Shown piece after piece: positions 35,385 through 48,557 of a DNA stretch of 64,000 nucleotides. The first letter of the stretch is position 1. Each line of letters opens with the position of its first letter. The stretch spans positions 65,440,929-65,504,928 of the forward strand of contig CM049312.1 in the NCBI GenBank assembly GCA_026874595.1, read 5' to 3'. The stretch comes from Sipunculus nudus. Lineage: Eukaryota; Annelida; Sipuncula; Golfingiida; Sipunculidae. A model generated the notes under the pieces. It was not told where the DNA came from. It searched no databases and saw only the letters and a program-made list of their open reading frames with translations. A program made the position numbers and the translations under genes.

Positions 35385-35870
35385 TCCAGGTGGGTATGCG
35401 GTCGTCCCTGTGCGTGCGGGTTGTATGTGCATGTTCACAATATAACTCATTCATAATTCAACATTTTTTTTATATTTGTCGCTAGACAAATTAAATAAGG
35501 CGTTGTTCTGAGCCTAGACAGAAGGACAGACGTTAATTAAAAGCTTCAGGTCCAGCCCACACTGGTGGCTTTTCAAATCCATCATGTAAATTCCTAAATT
35601 TTCATTTTAACAACTCCCAAAGCCATTGCAGCAGCTGACACGGCCATTTCATTTGCATAACTCTATAGTACACCGCACATCTATGATTAATATGATGAAT
35701 CAATGTCTACCAACAGGGATTTTCTGGAAATGAGCCAGTGAAGAATCGATTAGATTTAGGTGTGGATATTGCTCATGATCCGCAACATCAGGATGGAATA
35801 GTTAAGGAATAATCACACACGTACAGTCATTAATGAATAATTAAACCTGGACATTTGGGCAGATCTAGAA
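35385..35870 (+). repeat. Interspersed repeat R1, interrupted copy
   Basis: R1 5' half (GGTATGCGGTCGTCCCTGTG ... ATTCATAATTC) is separated from the 3' half (GAAATGAGCCAGTGAAGAAT ... GATCCGCAACATCAGGATG) by about 250 bp of other sequence. Confidence 0.6.
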
Positions 35871-36054
35871 CAGGTGATGCAAAAAAAGTTTGGGGAGCGT
35901 ACTATATACAACTCGGACCCCATATTGGCCTGCATTCCTCAGACTGAAGTTTTTTTGTATAAAGAAAAATAACTGAAATGTTCCTATGGTGTTCTCTGAA
36001 CGTGTAAAAACATATCAGGTGCTGAATTAAGTAACACTATTAGTCAATACTCAC

Positions 36055-36117
36055 AGCACTGGTTGCAATATGCTGTACATTAAGACCTAAAACTACTCCT
36101 AAAATTCGGACATTCCC
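36055..36117 (-). pseudogene. Pseudogene exon 8 (ShK-like, deleted)
   Basis: GGGAATGTC and the terminal TATTGCAAC...TGC are kept, but 33 bases of the middle are missing compared with 13629-13724 and a TAA interrupts. Confidence 0.82.
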
Positions 36118-36387
36118 CTTGAGAGTAAAGATGTTTCCTATATGAATAAAGATAAATTGAAGTACAAATTCATACAAGGATATATGCATATTCCATACTA
36201 AATGAAGAAAAAGGATTTAGTCTGTTGAATAATTTATTAATGTTATTTTTATTAGTATTTATTCGAATATTTAAAACATATGTTATCAATATGTAATCAA
36301 AGTTACATTATTATTGCTCCTTTTCATGGTAGAGCACTTCCACTGTGATGTAATGAACTTCTACATATATTAAATTGATTACATATA

Positions 36388-36436
<49 letters not shown>

Positions 36437-36500
36437 ATATATAATAATTTAATTTCGTGAAATGAGTATTTGGATAGTTCGCTGACGTTTGCTGTTTGCT

Positions 36501-36596
36501 GTTTGCACAGATGTCCAGTGTAATTCTGGTCACATTTACACTGATAGGTGGTGCTTTCCGTGTTCCCTTTCACACACTGGCACTCAACTCCACAAA
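36501..36596 (-). pseudogene. Pseudogene exon 7 (EGF-like)
   Basis: Open EGF-like frame with CKCDQNYTGHLC. The donor position is occupied by a duplicated CAGCAAA, so no GT is present. Confidence 0.85.
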
Positions 36597-38375
36597 CTGT
36601 AAAAATTATAAAAATACTTAAAAGTCAGAAATATCCCCAAAAAACATATTATTCCTTTTTAATTTGTGATGAAATGTATATAAATTTAAAATTTAAACGG
36701 TCCTGCTGCATTTACGAACTCACATAAACATGCTAAATGGTAAACCTGTAGTAAAACCTCATTTGTAAGTTTTCAAATAAATTAAAGGAGCAAGTCGAAA
36801 TAAACGATGCTGTGTTTTCAAGTGGATATGTAAATATTTTTAAAGCAAAAATGATAAATTGGGAATCTATGAATTGATACAAATCCTAGTCCCCCAGTTA
36901 ATGATCCTGAATGCAAATTTTGTTTATCAATGGCGTGCTTTTCTAAATTTAATTTCTTTGATTATGTTTAGACACTGAACACAGCCACCGTTATGAGTCA
37001 GGAATGGGCGCATAGCGAGCATCAAGTTAAGGTTTTTATTACCTATTTGTTTCCAGATTCTGTCTCACAAACTTCTTTCTGGACGGAAACCTCGGGCAGG
37101 CGAAGGTAATTCTGTTCCACTCAATAAGGTATTATGTCTCCAGTTTATGTTAATTTCTATACTAGGATTAGATAACTATTATTTCATAGTAAACTCAGAA
37201 ATAGAGCCTGGTATATCTTTCTCATAATTTATATATTTCATTTCCAATATATTATTATCTGAATATCAGAGGGATGATACATTGACCGTTCTGTCCTTGC
37301 AATAAAGTAGGGGATATATACCCTCTGCTTTATTACAAGGATGCGTCACTTTCTCTTTACCTACATTTCTTCTACATACTAACATGGTTATATCACTTAT
37401 TTTTATTATCATTACTATTATTATTATTATTATTTCATTATTATTATTATTATTATTTTCATTATGAGAGAGAGAGAGTGAGCAACAGACAAAATTGGGA
37501 ATCGACCCAGATCAAGATCTGCAGTTAAATTTTATCAAACCTAAAGCAGATGCTCATCGGACCATGACTTTTTTTAATATTATTTACAATTTCTTTCAAA
37601 AGTACTTGTGGGGGGATTATATGGACAAACAAAACTAAACTAGACGACAAGAGGTCGAGCGCTTTCTGATCGAGTACTCGGTGTCAAGGTTCAAGTGAGA
37701 CTTGACCCATATTGATGGAATGAAAAAGCTTCGGGTATCTAACGGTATATTTCTCCGGTTAAATTTCAATCAGAATTACTGCACTTTTATCATTATTTTT
37801 GTAAAAATCCAAGATTCCAACAAACAAAGCAAGACAACAGCATAGCCTTTAATGAGCATGGCACTGTGCATTGTCATCGTGTGCAGTGGTCTTGGACAAA
37901 GTCTGGAGTGTTTCGTGTTTTGTTACTTAAACTTGAATGCAAGAGTGAGAGTTCAACAGGAACCTCAATGTAAAAGATAAAGTATAAATTTTACTATTGG
38001 CATCATGGATACAGCAAAATATTGATTTTGTAAACTGATTAATGGACCCCAAGCCCGCATGCTCGAAATTAAGTGGTGTTTAAATATAAGTTAGAACTTG
38101 TTTAGTTAAACAAGCTTCGAGCATACGACCCCTGTTTAATTTAACAGTCCCCTAATTTAACAAGCCACTAATAAAAACAAGCTTCGAGGATACAAGTATC
38201 GATTAGTTAACCGTCTGCAAAACAGTCAATTTAAACACCTTGCTTATGTTAAACAGCTTTCGAGCATACGGCCCAAGTGTTAGCCATATCTGGCAGGTGG
38301 CGCTGTTGAGATGTTAAAGGTATTTTACTTAATCCAACTCCATACTCCTGTCAGAGGTAAACAATTTGTACTCAC

Positions 38376-38414
38376 TGTAGTCCTTTCCCACCGAATTAGA
38401 CGGGCATGACTCAA
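38376..38414 (-). pseudogene. Pseudogene exon 6 (linker)
   Basis: 39 nt between TTCAG and GTGAGT; encodes VESCPSNSVGKDY. The GT donor here corresponds to the GC donor of the intact gene. Confidence 0.8.
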
Positions 38415-39156
38415 CTGAAGTACTGAAGCAAAAGTTTTAAACAAAAGGAGTCTTTCCCACTCATCTACTAAAGTAGATAAAATCGTATATCTAGTTTAAA
38501 CTCTGACGTAATTATTTTTTACGTAATATGACATTTTGACATAAGAGGTCAAATCCTATATACTGTCAAATTTAGATAAACATTAAAATATCTCCCGTAT
38601 AAGAAAGGCTTTAAACAAGAGCATAATCGAAATCATGAGTTTCCTTGTGATGCTGTTTCAATCTTACCAGCAACTATGAAGTTCAATTTAAGCAAACAAT
38701 AATATCACAGAGAGAGGCCGAGTACCAATGGTTTTCAGGGGCTTGTTGGACTTAGACCTAAAAGGCTGAACCCCTGTTAGGTTTTATTTGATTCTTTCGG
38801 CTGGCCCTACAATTGGGAAGTGTGGAAAACCTTTTCTTTTTTGATCGTGGCACGTCAAACATTTGGGTGTGAAACTTTATGACCCCGACCACAGTTTCCA
38901 TGTCCGTGGAAAAAAAAAAGAAAACAGAGGATGGGGGGGGGGGGGAGGCAAGTATTTTAACATCATATCTTTTTAAGTGTGCACGAGGGAACACATGCGA
39001 AGTCCCCGAGTTGGGAATTTACTCAGCTTTATTGAATCTACAGGGACAGGATCCCACATATAAAGTCTGGTATACTTAATACTTTTTTACAAATATGTCA
39101 TTCAGAAAGGCCCACGTGACATCTCTTGTCCATTGTTTCGTGAGGTTCTGACTTAC

Positions 39157-39291
39157 AACACAATCTTTGTAACACCATCCTTTACCAGAGCGGCATCCCG
39201 ATACGAGGATTCTATTTCATTTTGACAACTGGTACCGTTAGCCAGAAGATATTTTTTTCTCTACAAAGCCACCGAGCTTGAAGGACGAGTG
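39157..39291 (-). pseudogene. Pseudogene exon 5 (CRISP-like segment)
   Basis: Aligns along its whole length with 17014-17150. A seventh A in the GAGAAAAAAA run shifts the frame into TAA within a few codons. Splice sites look usable. Confidence 0.88.
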
Positions 39292-39599
39292 CTGTGTGAG
39301 AAATGTTGGCAACTAATCATTGATTCAAAAATTCAGACCCATATCTAAAGAGAGGGTGTGTCCAGACAGGCCGTTATATTCAGTCTTCCTTTTTGTTTCA
39401 TTTTTACTCCGGATCTCAGAAACATGATAATCAGAAAGACACATTAGTTACTTACTTTCAAGGATTAGAATTAACACCCAGTTTAAGTCTTGAGCCCCAT
39501 TTTTACATATTATAAAAATAGATGTACATATTGTTGAAATTTTGAGTAAGGAAATCGTGGACAGTGCTGATTTTTTAGTTGTTCTGTCTCTTTTACAAA

Positions 39600-39622
39600 T
39601 ATTATTTTCATTATTATTATAA

Positions 39623-39682
<60 letters not shown>

Positions 39683-39690
39683 TTATTCCC
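39600..39690. repeat. (ATT)n microsatellite
   Basis: Long ATT array within pseudogene intron 4; the poly-Asn and poly-Ile frames across it are artefacts. Confidence 0.97.
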
Positions 39691-39812
39691 CAATATATTA
39701 CAGAGACAATTAGAATGTGTAATGAAATAAAAAGACAATTACAAAAGAAAATGATGCTATGCACGCTTATGTGAAATAATGGGGTTGTCCCGGTGACATT
39801 GCGAATACTCAC

Positions 39813-39901
39813 ATGACTTCATAATAGCAGACTAGTTTTGAATCCTGGCCATTGCAATTGACAAAACCACATCCAACTTCAAGGTTAAAGGCACCGTCTT
39901 T
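39813..39901 (-). pseudogene. Pseudogene exon 4 (CAP signature 2)
   Basis: 89 nt as in the intact exon, encoding DGAFNLEVGCGFVNCNG; donor GTGAGT intact. The acceptor reads CAAA instead of CAGC. Confidence 0.85.
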
Positions 39902-40593
39902 TTGTAAGGAGAGAATAATAAAGAAAAATAAAAAACTGACGTGCTCCTTAATTGTTAGGACCGGCTATATGGATCGATACTTCGAAGGAGAAGGATGTGT
40001 ATGATCATTGATGATTCTGATAGGGGTGAGAGTGTAAAAAAATAGTGTAATCTTCTTAAACTGGATCAAGCGATTTTTTTCATTTTTATGTATTTTATTT
40101 AAAGCATTCAAAGACATTATGCATGGCCCTCTAGCTGTTTGTTTAGTTGTAAAATATTTACCTTAATCCCAGTTCGGAAAATTCTCCGTTCAAACTTCAA
40201 GAAAGATATAGATTTTTAGGGATAGAGTTTAGATAGATAGGCCTGTTTCCTGAAAAATGAAGGCGGATACCCAAAGGAGTACTGACATAAGCCACATCCC
40301 CCTTCAGAAATAAGGATACCCGCTCAAGATATCCGAACAACCAGCCCGCCCCCCCCCCCCCCACCCCCCATCCCCTTCTGTAATTTTCTCCAATCCCAGC
40401 TTATATTAAGAATTATATATTTTCATTATACAATAAAAATGAAATTTTGCTAAATTTTAAGCACTACATTATTCAAAGTTGACGATTCAAAAATATGACT
40501 GATGTTTATGGAAATTCAATGAGGCAAATTATTCATGCAGGATCCTTAATTTTCTCAACATGGGATGCATAATGGAATGAGTAAACAGGGTAA

Positions 40594-40712
40594 TTTCAGG
40601 AAGCATCCAGCTTCATTATTAGATGTGATCCATGGCGAAACAGATCCGATCGCGCCCAGGTCGTCGCGGTCCATGAACACCATGGTCCTGTTGATGTAGA
40701 CACTAAGTAGAG
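40594..40712 (-). other. Possible orphan exon or coding relic
   Basis: A locally GC-rich segment whose reverse strand reads VYINRTMVFMDRDDLGA then IGSVSPWITSNNEAGC. It lies upstream of the pseudogene but does not match CAP exons 1-3. No known family recognised. Confidence 0.3.
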
Positions 40713-41214
40713 GAACAGGGATTGAAAATAATCGGATGCCAGATTTAATTGATATTTACATTTGATGTTAATCGAAAGGGTGATCTGTAGAACGCATATA
40801 AACAAGCAAACAGACAGAAGAAAAAACACAAACATATACGAAATTGAGCCAAGTGAACCATATGCCTGCTGTTTCAAAATTTAATTTCTATGGGTAGAAA
40901 CATGATATGAAACACGTTTGAATCACGCCTTTCTTTGTGTTAAGGGTTGTTTAATAAATGCTCTGTACAGCTTCCTATATAAATAGGCATTTAAACAAGC
41001 AAAATAATTAAGAACAGATGATCAGATGAAATGAACCTTGGTCCTGGATAGATTCATCTTTGGTATAGGAATGTGGCTTCACCTGGACTTTTGTTTAATT
41101 ATATTAGGGTTTGGAAACAAACACTAATAAAAAATAACAATTTGTGCCAGGCAAAAAGCTGGTTGGATCATATCCAAGTCATAAATATTATGTCTCATCC
41201 AGACCTTTATTCAA

Positions 41215-41486
41215 ATTTATGTTAATCTATAAGGAAGCGTATTGCTGCCACCTGGTAAAAGAAAAATGAATTATTTATCTCATACGTACGACATACTATC
41301 TCGTACGTACGACATAATAAATCTTACGGATCTAATTCATAGACTAGACAACATGCAAACAGATATATGTATAAGCAATATGTATATGTTAAATAATGTA
41401 TGTTTTCACATTTACTATATATACAACATCTCCACCTCTTTGCAAACCACTGGACCAACGTTGAAACCAACACACACACTCACATA

Positions 41487-41537
<51 letters not shown>

Positions 41538-42715
41538 TATTTAAATGCTAATCGATTCACATTTTTTTGTGTGTCCAGGTTTCTGTAAAATTTCAAGCAA
41601 GCGAAATATACATCAAATCGTTGTCTGACAGTAATACAGAACTCTCATTTTAAGACATGATTAAGTAATGTTAGCAGTATATGATGTTATAATAGTGAGC
41701 CTGTCATTATGTTAATAAGAAACAATTTTCATAATATTAATAAGAAAAAAATATTGCCTTTGCCAAATTGAAACTACCTTTTTTAAATGGAAGGGTTCGG
41801 ACAAGAGGTACAGCCCCCAGAGAGCCTGATTTAAAATAACTGAGAACGGATATTTGTGGGGCCGGTTTCTAATATTCTAAACTGGTCTTTCTTATAACGC
41901 ATCATGTAGTTGATCTATTAAACTATTTAATGCATATACAGCCATTGATATGATTGGTAGGTAGCTGATAGACAACAATCCATTTAATAAGGTACGTATA
42001 ATTTTTATTTTGAACTAAATTATAAAAAAATATTAAAATATCACTCATGGACGTGCGATTAATCTGTGACAGAAAAATACGAAATTCTAAAATAAGTCTT
42101 GACCTCATATGTCAGGCTGAAGTGGTGGTAAAATCTACACCTTAGATTTGTCTCATTTGCGGATTGGTACAAGATCTTGTATATGGTACATGTACGTGTA
42201 ACTCGCCCTTCTGTAAACGGCATGAAGTTCAACTTATTGGATCAAACACTTCGTTTCATAATATATGAATCATGAACCTCTCCTAATGGGCATCTCTGTA
42301 TTACAGAACCTCTATAAGTGTCTGTTAAGTGTTTACATAAGAAGTCCGGGTGACCTGAGGAAAGATCTTGGTCGCGCACATGCGACATCTATATAAAAAA
42401 GAATTGAAACATGAAAGAAGAAACACCTAGAGAAGCTTGAACCCCCTTGAATTGTGGATTTATTGGTCTCGTTTCTAAATTTTATTTCCATTTCAAATTT
42501 GCCATATAAGCATGGGAATCCCCCGCAAGTAACAATAACTAATTGTGTCCCTCGCACATGTCGGGATATTTTATCTGGTCAAACATGAACCTCTGATAGA
42601 CATAACCTGTATTACTAATGACATTAATAGTAACCACCGGCTCAGCAATTCTAACACAGCGCTGATATTATATCCCAAGGCTTTCAGTTTTTTTACAAAC
42701 ACACAGACACACATG

Positions 42716-42781
<66 letters not shown>

Positions 42782-43822
42782 GCGAGAGAGAGAGAGCCGA
42801 TTGTATAGCAGAGAGTTTAAATGAAAAAAAGGACCTATTTACATTTTACAAACCAGGTATTTAGAGTATACATGAAATACAATTTAGTCTCCTTAAACTA
42901 TTACGATATCTTTCAATATTTCGTTCTTCTGCATACAAGTGGAAAAAATCTTGCCCCGGGCGCGATCAATGAGGAAAAACAAACAGCGTTCACGAACCTG
43001 GTGGCCGTAAAAATAAACTTCACAAATCAAGGTTTTTCAAGCTTTTATGGGTGTTTTTTTCTTTCATGTTTCTTCTCTTTTTTATAAATATCGCGTGTGT
43101 TAGACTAAAATCTTGCTTCTGGTCACACGGTTTTGTTATAGTAAACAGATAAAGGTGCACTGTGTTTACTCACACGTAGAACCATAATAACGTATACAAA
43201 ACCAGTAAACAGGAGATATTAAGCCCGTGTATGGGCATGGATTTGCTGAACAACTTTCGTATTCAGCCAAAATGAGTTAATAACATGAGACAACACACAT
43301 ATTATTACAAAAGAATATGAACCTTGAGTGTCAATATAGAGGTGTCAGTAAAACAGAGATGCCCGTAAGGAGAGGTTACTGATTCATATATTATGAAACG
43401 AAGTGCCGTTTACAGTAGGGCGAGTGACACTGTGCATTATGTCATAAATCTAGTTCTTATACAGATCAATTTTGGAATATAAGAAACCTGCTCCACATAG
43501 ATCCATTCTCAATTACTTACAATCAGGCTATTTGTTAGCTGTAGCTCTTGTCCGAACCCTTCCTTCTCAGAAAGGTAGTTTCAATTTGGCAAAGGCAATA
43601 TTTTTTTCTTATTAATATTATAACAGGCTTATCATTTTAACATCATACACTGCTAACAGAATTTAATTACCTTTTTTAAAAATGAAAGTTCTGTATATGT
43701 CTGGCAGACAACGGTTTGATAAATTTCACTTCCTTAAAATATTTCCGAATCCTAGACACAAAAAAACAATGATAAATCGAATAGCATTTAATTTATAGTA
43801 TAAATAAAATAATACATAAATA

Positions 43823-43877
<55 letters not shown>

Positions 43878-44217
43878 CTTTTTAATGGTGTTCCGACGGT
43901 TTGCAAGGTGAAGATGTTGTGTATTTAGGGTACGAACACGCATTATTTAACATATATATATTGCTTATACATATATCTTTTGGATTGTTGTGTATTCTGT
44001 GAATCAGATGCGTAAGATTAATTATGTCGTACGTACGATATAGTATGTCGTACGTACGAGATAGTATGTTGTACGTACGAGATAATATGTCGTACTTACG
44101 AGATACGAGACAATTTATTTTTCTTTTACCAGGTGGCAGCAATACGCTTCTGTACGAGATAAATAATTTATTTTTCTTTTACCAGGTGGCAGCAATACGC
44201 TTCCGTACTTAACATAT
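41215..44217. mobile_element. 3-kb imperfect inverted repeat, possible foldback element
   Basis: Left arm about 41215-42330 and right arm about 43335-44217 are inverted copies, joined by about 1 kb. Shared stretches include GGAAGCGTATTGCTGCCACC at the outer ends, ATATATGTATAAGCAATAT, a (TA)n in each arm, GCCTTTGCCAAATTGAAACT and ACTTCGTTTCATAATATATG. Outer ends carry 21-bp GTCGTACGTACGAGATA-type units, two on the left and four on the right. No transposase frame or clear target duplication. Confidence 0.75.
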
Positions 44218-44796
44218 TTTTGCAATGTTTCGAAATATCTTTTAAGTTTCCTCGAACAGAATACGTCTTTTCTGCATATCCTTTTCATGTTTGTCTTTAT
44301 CTCAGAGGGGTTTGGATTTATACGATCAGTTCATGCTGATCAGTTGAGCGACATAATTCTTTGGGCTTGTTTTTTTTATATTTGCACTATTTTTTTAAGT
44401 AATTGTCAAATGAGATTTCTTCACAGCTTATGTTCAGCCGTCAAATACTTCGCAGTGGATAATAAGGATGAAGTTTGAAAAAAAAATCAAGACAACCCTC
44501 TTTTTATAATGTTTACCAAAAGTTGTAAAATATTTTAATGAATGGTACACTTTTGGCTATAATGTCCATTCATTTTTAACATTTAAAATTATCATAAGGT
44601 GCATGGATTGACCTCGAGTTTACTAAACAGATAGATCTAGGGGGAGCGCACTGTCGATGTATACTCTTTTTTACTTATATCTTAAGGAGAAACTTAATTT
44701 AACCAAACGCCATCACATGAAGCGTGGAAAATGCCTCGCAATAGTGATTACGGTTGGTTGAATAATCCATGTAAGATAAATAAAGTTTATATTTAT

Positions 44797-45132
44797 CATT
44801 ACTTGTAGCTAACAGTTAAATCCTATCCGGGATTTAAGGGGGGCGTAAAATATGATATGAATCTAATAAATCCTGTGTAATGATTCGAATTTTCAAAACA
44901 ATATATACCTCGATTAAAAGGATAAGTATATTACCGGGCCATTAGCAGCCAGGTATCATTACTTGTAGCTAACTGTTAAATCCTGTCCGGGATTAGACTG
45001 GATGAGGCGGGGAGAGGGGAGGGATTCAAATGTGATTCGAATCTAATAAATCCTCTGTTACGATACGAATTTTTTCAGATCAATATATACCTGCACTGAA
45101 AGGGTAAGTATATTACCGGGACATCAGCAGCT
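44797..45132. repeat. Two-unit tandem duplication, about 160 bp per unit
   Basis: ATCATTACTTGTAGCTAAC, AATCTAATAAATCCT and AGTATATTACCGGG recur at a 160-bp spacing. The second unit is slightly longer. Confidence 0.85.
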
Positions 45133-45365
45133 ACTGGCAGAGAGAATGTTGCCGGTTATTTGCACATGAAGTATAAATTTAAGCAGTCATAACACTATAA
45201 ACGTTTCGATAAATCATGAAAATTATTAATAGAACTATTTTCATGATCCGTTCACATAGAAGTAAAGTTTTTTTTCAGTTTATTACTACAATGGGATTTT
45301 CAATTTTGTTATGACAGATATAATTTTATCCAAATAAATAGTCATAATTAATGACATGGATATAA

Positions 45366-45367
<2 letters not shown>

Positions 45368-45400
<33 letters not shown>

Positions 45401-45420
45401 GGATGATAATAATAATAACA
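45368..45420. repeat. (AAT)n microsatellite
   Basis: AATAATAAT array with a short interruption. Confidence 0.95.
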
Positions 45421-46249
45421 GATAAACATTTTTTCTGTAATGCCAAATGTCCGATAACCATATTAAAACTTTCGGCACACTATACACAAAGGAACCTTTC
45501 ATTCCTTTAGCAATCCACTATCGGCAAAATTAAGACCCCAGCCGCCCGCTCCGCACCCTCTCTCTGTCTCTCTGTCTGTCTCTCTCTCTATCATATTTCA
45601 CTTATTAATATTCCGAAAAACAAGGTGGAGCAGTATTTTTACCTTTAGATGTGGCACATCAGTAAGCTCTATGAACTTTGTTGGTTCTGCATTCTGGGGG
45701 GGGGGGGTTAAAGTTATCAAGATAGCACTTATTTAACACTTTATAGATATGTTTTCAATAATGAGCTACAAAGGGACCTTCATGAGTCTTAGTTTGGTAT
45801 ATCATATGTTCATACATCGTTCTTATTCCTAAAAAAAGTGAAAATATTCAGTTCAACATTGGTAACTTGAGACCGCTCTGTGCAAAAACGCCCGCATATT
45901 TCAGCTTGGCATCAGCTGTTTTCATAAATGTAAGATGCCAAATGTATATATTTTTGTGAAGGTGTATAGTTCCATAGATGGATCCCTCTTTTAACAATAT
46001 AATGTGTATTATGAATGGTAATAGGAGAATATTCCACGAATTTTTACTATTTTTATTTTCTATTATCTTTTATCAATTTTCACTTTCAATACATTTTTCC
46101 ATTTAATAATTTCGAATTGCTTCCAGTAACATACACATTTGTAATAATATGTGCATTCTTTCACGCCGTGATTTGAGTTCGCTTGAATACAAAAGTTAAG
46201 CGGCAATACCATTGTGACACGGATTAACTGTCTGAAATTCATATTTTTT

Positions 46250-46995
46250 TTACGTTGGTTTGGTTCTGTGTGTTAGTAAACAAAGGCCACGTCTGTGTTT
46301 ACCATAATAAGATGATCAGAGGTTCAATCTTGCGCATTCGCGACAACTCCCAAACAAGGAGAAGAAAAAATGAAAGAAGAAACACATGCTGGAAACTTGC
46401 AAATTTTAGACATGTGAGATTGCGAGGTGGCCTGCCCTCCGTGTTATATTTTATACCACTGATCGCGCCCGTTGCAAGCTTTTCTTCATTTGTGTACAGG
46501 AGTAAGCAAACGTTTTTAGAACGAAATATTAGGAGATAATATGATATTTTAAAGAGAAACCATATATTGTGTGTATATTTAACAGACCTGGTGTGTGAAA
46601 GGGTCCCTTAAAAGGTTGCCAACTGTACAACACGACCGCCTCTTGACCCAACTAAGTTTGTCGTGTAAACTGTATGTAGAGGTAAGATATTTGCTTTAAG
46701 GGGAAGGAAATTTGACAATATACAATATATAATGGTCGTGAAAACAGTTAGGTGGCATTACATAGAGATGTCACTGTTGTCCGTACCTGTTTGAGAAAGT
46801 CTGGATTGACCGACAAATGCCTGCCAGCAGATGGCGGCCGTGTGATCCCCTGCTCACGAACTCTTTGTTTTCTCGTCACCTGGCTCACAGAGAATTGTAC
46901 TGCTGCGCAATCGAATCCAGTTGTTATCACGTGGACATATGGCAACCTCCTCCATTTGACAAGATTTAATAAGGCATATGAAAAAACCCTGTAGA
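46250..46995. other. Unassigned region with repeat and balanced-composition segment
   Basis: 46318-46395 shares CGACA...AATGAAAGAAGAAACAC with 42360-42430 in the loop of the inverted repeat. 46740-46960 has higher GC and overlapping frames of 80 and 65 codons on opposite strands, neither recognised. Confidence 0.35.
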
Positions 46996-47888
46996 TTATA
47001 ATGGATTTAAGCGTGACTGGCCTGAATAAAAGGACCCGGTTGCATTGTAATTACTGTCAAAATTCATGAGAGCCTCGACGATTTTCTAAACGATACCTGT
47101 GCTAAGACGCTCCATTTATTCTAGATAACTAAATAATGTTTTGCCCATCTAAGTTTCCAGACATATCGAGAGCTTTACTTGTTAAAACATTTGGGAAATT
47201 CCACATCTGAGGAAGAGGGAACGTTCATGATGCTTATATCTTTCACATTGTGTTTATGTAATTTTCAGGTTCGTTTTTCCTTAAATTATGATATATAATA
47301 TACTTTCATAATAAAAAAGATAATTTAAGTTGTTTTACCTTGTGCCTATGTTTATTTTCTTTCCTTGTCTTACTCTAAATTAAGCGAAATAATATGCTTT
47401 AATAAAAAAAAGACCTTTGAAGTCGAAGTCAAGCAATTTTGGAACAAACGTGTAAAGCCGCTAATGTGCTACTTCCAAATTTGGCGAACGTCATTTTAAC
47501 CAGTTCAAACTAGATTTAAACGACACTAGATAATACGATCCCTCTTTAGGCAGGTTCATGTGTCACCGCAAAAATAACCATTGGACCATATAAATTCACA
47601 AATTTCAATACTCATTACGTACATAGACTGGGATTTTTTGCTCGCTTTTCTTGTCAGAAATAATGCAACAAAAACATATTCTGCATAATTTAACTCAAAT
47701 GACGTAGATTTTTAAAGGATAATACCATATTTTTTCATGCTTACTGACTTCCGTGACCGGCCTTTATATATTATATATAAATTATATATTGTATTAATGT
47801 TTACTATATGTTAATTTTATGTTTATATAAAGCTTGTATCAATTAATAGTTAAGGGATATATTTAATTCACTGTGATCCGCGTATTAA

Positions 47889-48557
47889 GCCACGGTCACA
47901 ACCGGGTTACGGTCGCCGTAAGGCGAGTGTTATGGCCTATCCCGTGTGGTTGACGCACGGCAACCGTACGTATTTCAAAGGCCGCAAGGACTCCACAACG
48001 ACCGTAAAGCCCCGGTCACAACCCACCCTGCGTGTTTTTAGTCCGTACGTTTTAAGGGGGGCTACAGCCGCCACGTTTTTCTAAAAATGTGGGGAGGGAG
48101 TGGCAAGAGAAGGAAGGGAGTACGTTAACGCACGTCACTCGCACGGTTGCGTAAGGCGTAACTACGTGGCCCGTGAGCGGTTGCGTGCACGTGGTGAGTT
48201 GTACGTGCAAACAACGTGCTTGTAACGGACGATCTCCGTGCGATTGCCACGTTACCGTGCGGAGGCCGTACTTACACGTGCTGCTCACGTATGGTTTCCT
48301 TACTCACTCGCATGTTGTAAGTGCGTGCAAGTGCGATGATCTTAAGTTTTTCCGTCCGATGTCTAGGATTTTTCCATAGCTCGACCGCCGCTCGGAATTA
48401 GCGAAAGTTCCTCGTGCACAAAAAGTGCTACGGCGTGTCTGCGTGGTCCCAAATCCGTACCGAGGCGACACTCACCACGTACGGATCCCCAAATTTTGCC
48501 CACGTTTTTGCTAATAGACAGCACGCACTTGCAAGTACGGCGGGTTAGGATCACGGC
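47889..48557. mobile_element. GC-rich non-autonomous element flanked by TTAA
   Basis: Ends GCCACGGTCACAACCGGG and, reversed, GCCGTGATCCTAACCCGCC form imperfect terminal inverted repeats directly flanked by TTAA at 47885-47888 and 48558-48561. The inside is GC-rich with many CGTACG/CACGTA words. A second internal end-like sequence CCCCGGTCACAACCC starts at 48010, suggesting nesting. No transposase. TTAA targets are used by piggyBac and Kolobok elements. Confidence 0.6.

Larger units (their letters stand above)
36055..39901 (-). pseudogene. CAP-EGF pseudogene (exons 4-8)
   Basis: Five segments match exons 4-8 of the intact gene, in the same order and strand: 39901-39813, 39291-39157, 38414-38376, 36596-36501, 36117-36055. 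The exon 4 acceptor is lost; exon 5 has a one-base insertion leading to a stop and a one-base deletion; exon 6 has a cysteine changed to tyrosine; exon 7 has lost its donor; exon 8 has a 33-base deletion and a stop. Intron 5 is short because the retroposed segment of the intact gene is absent. No exons 1-3 or 9-15 were found nearby. Confidence 0.88.

Noticed and set aside
39448-39812. Poly-Asn and poly-Ile frames
   Set aside because: Translation of an (ATT)n array in a pseudogene intron.
48052-48554. Opposite-strand frames in the GC-rich segment as genes, or a CpG-island promoter
   Set aside because: No domain, and terminal repeats flanked by TTAA explain the segment as a mobile element.
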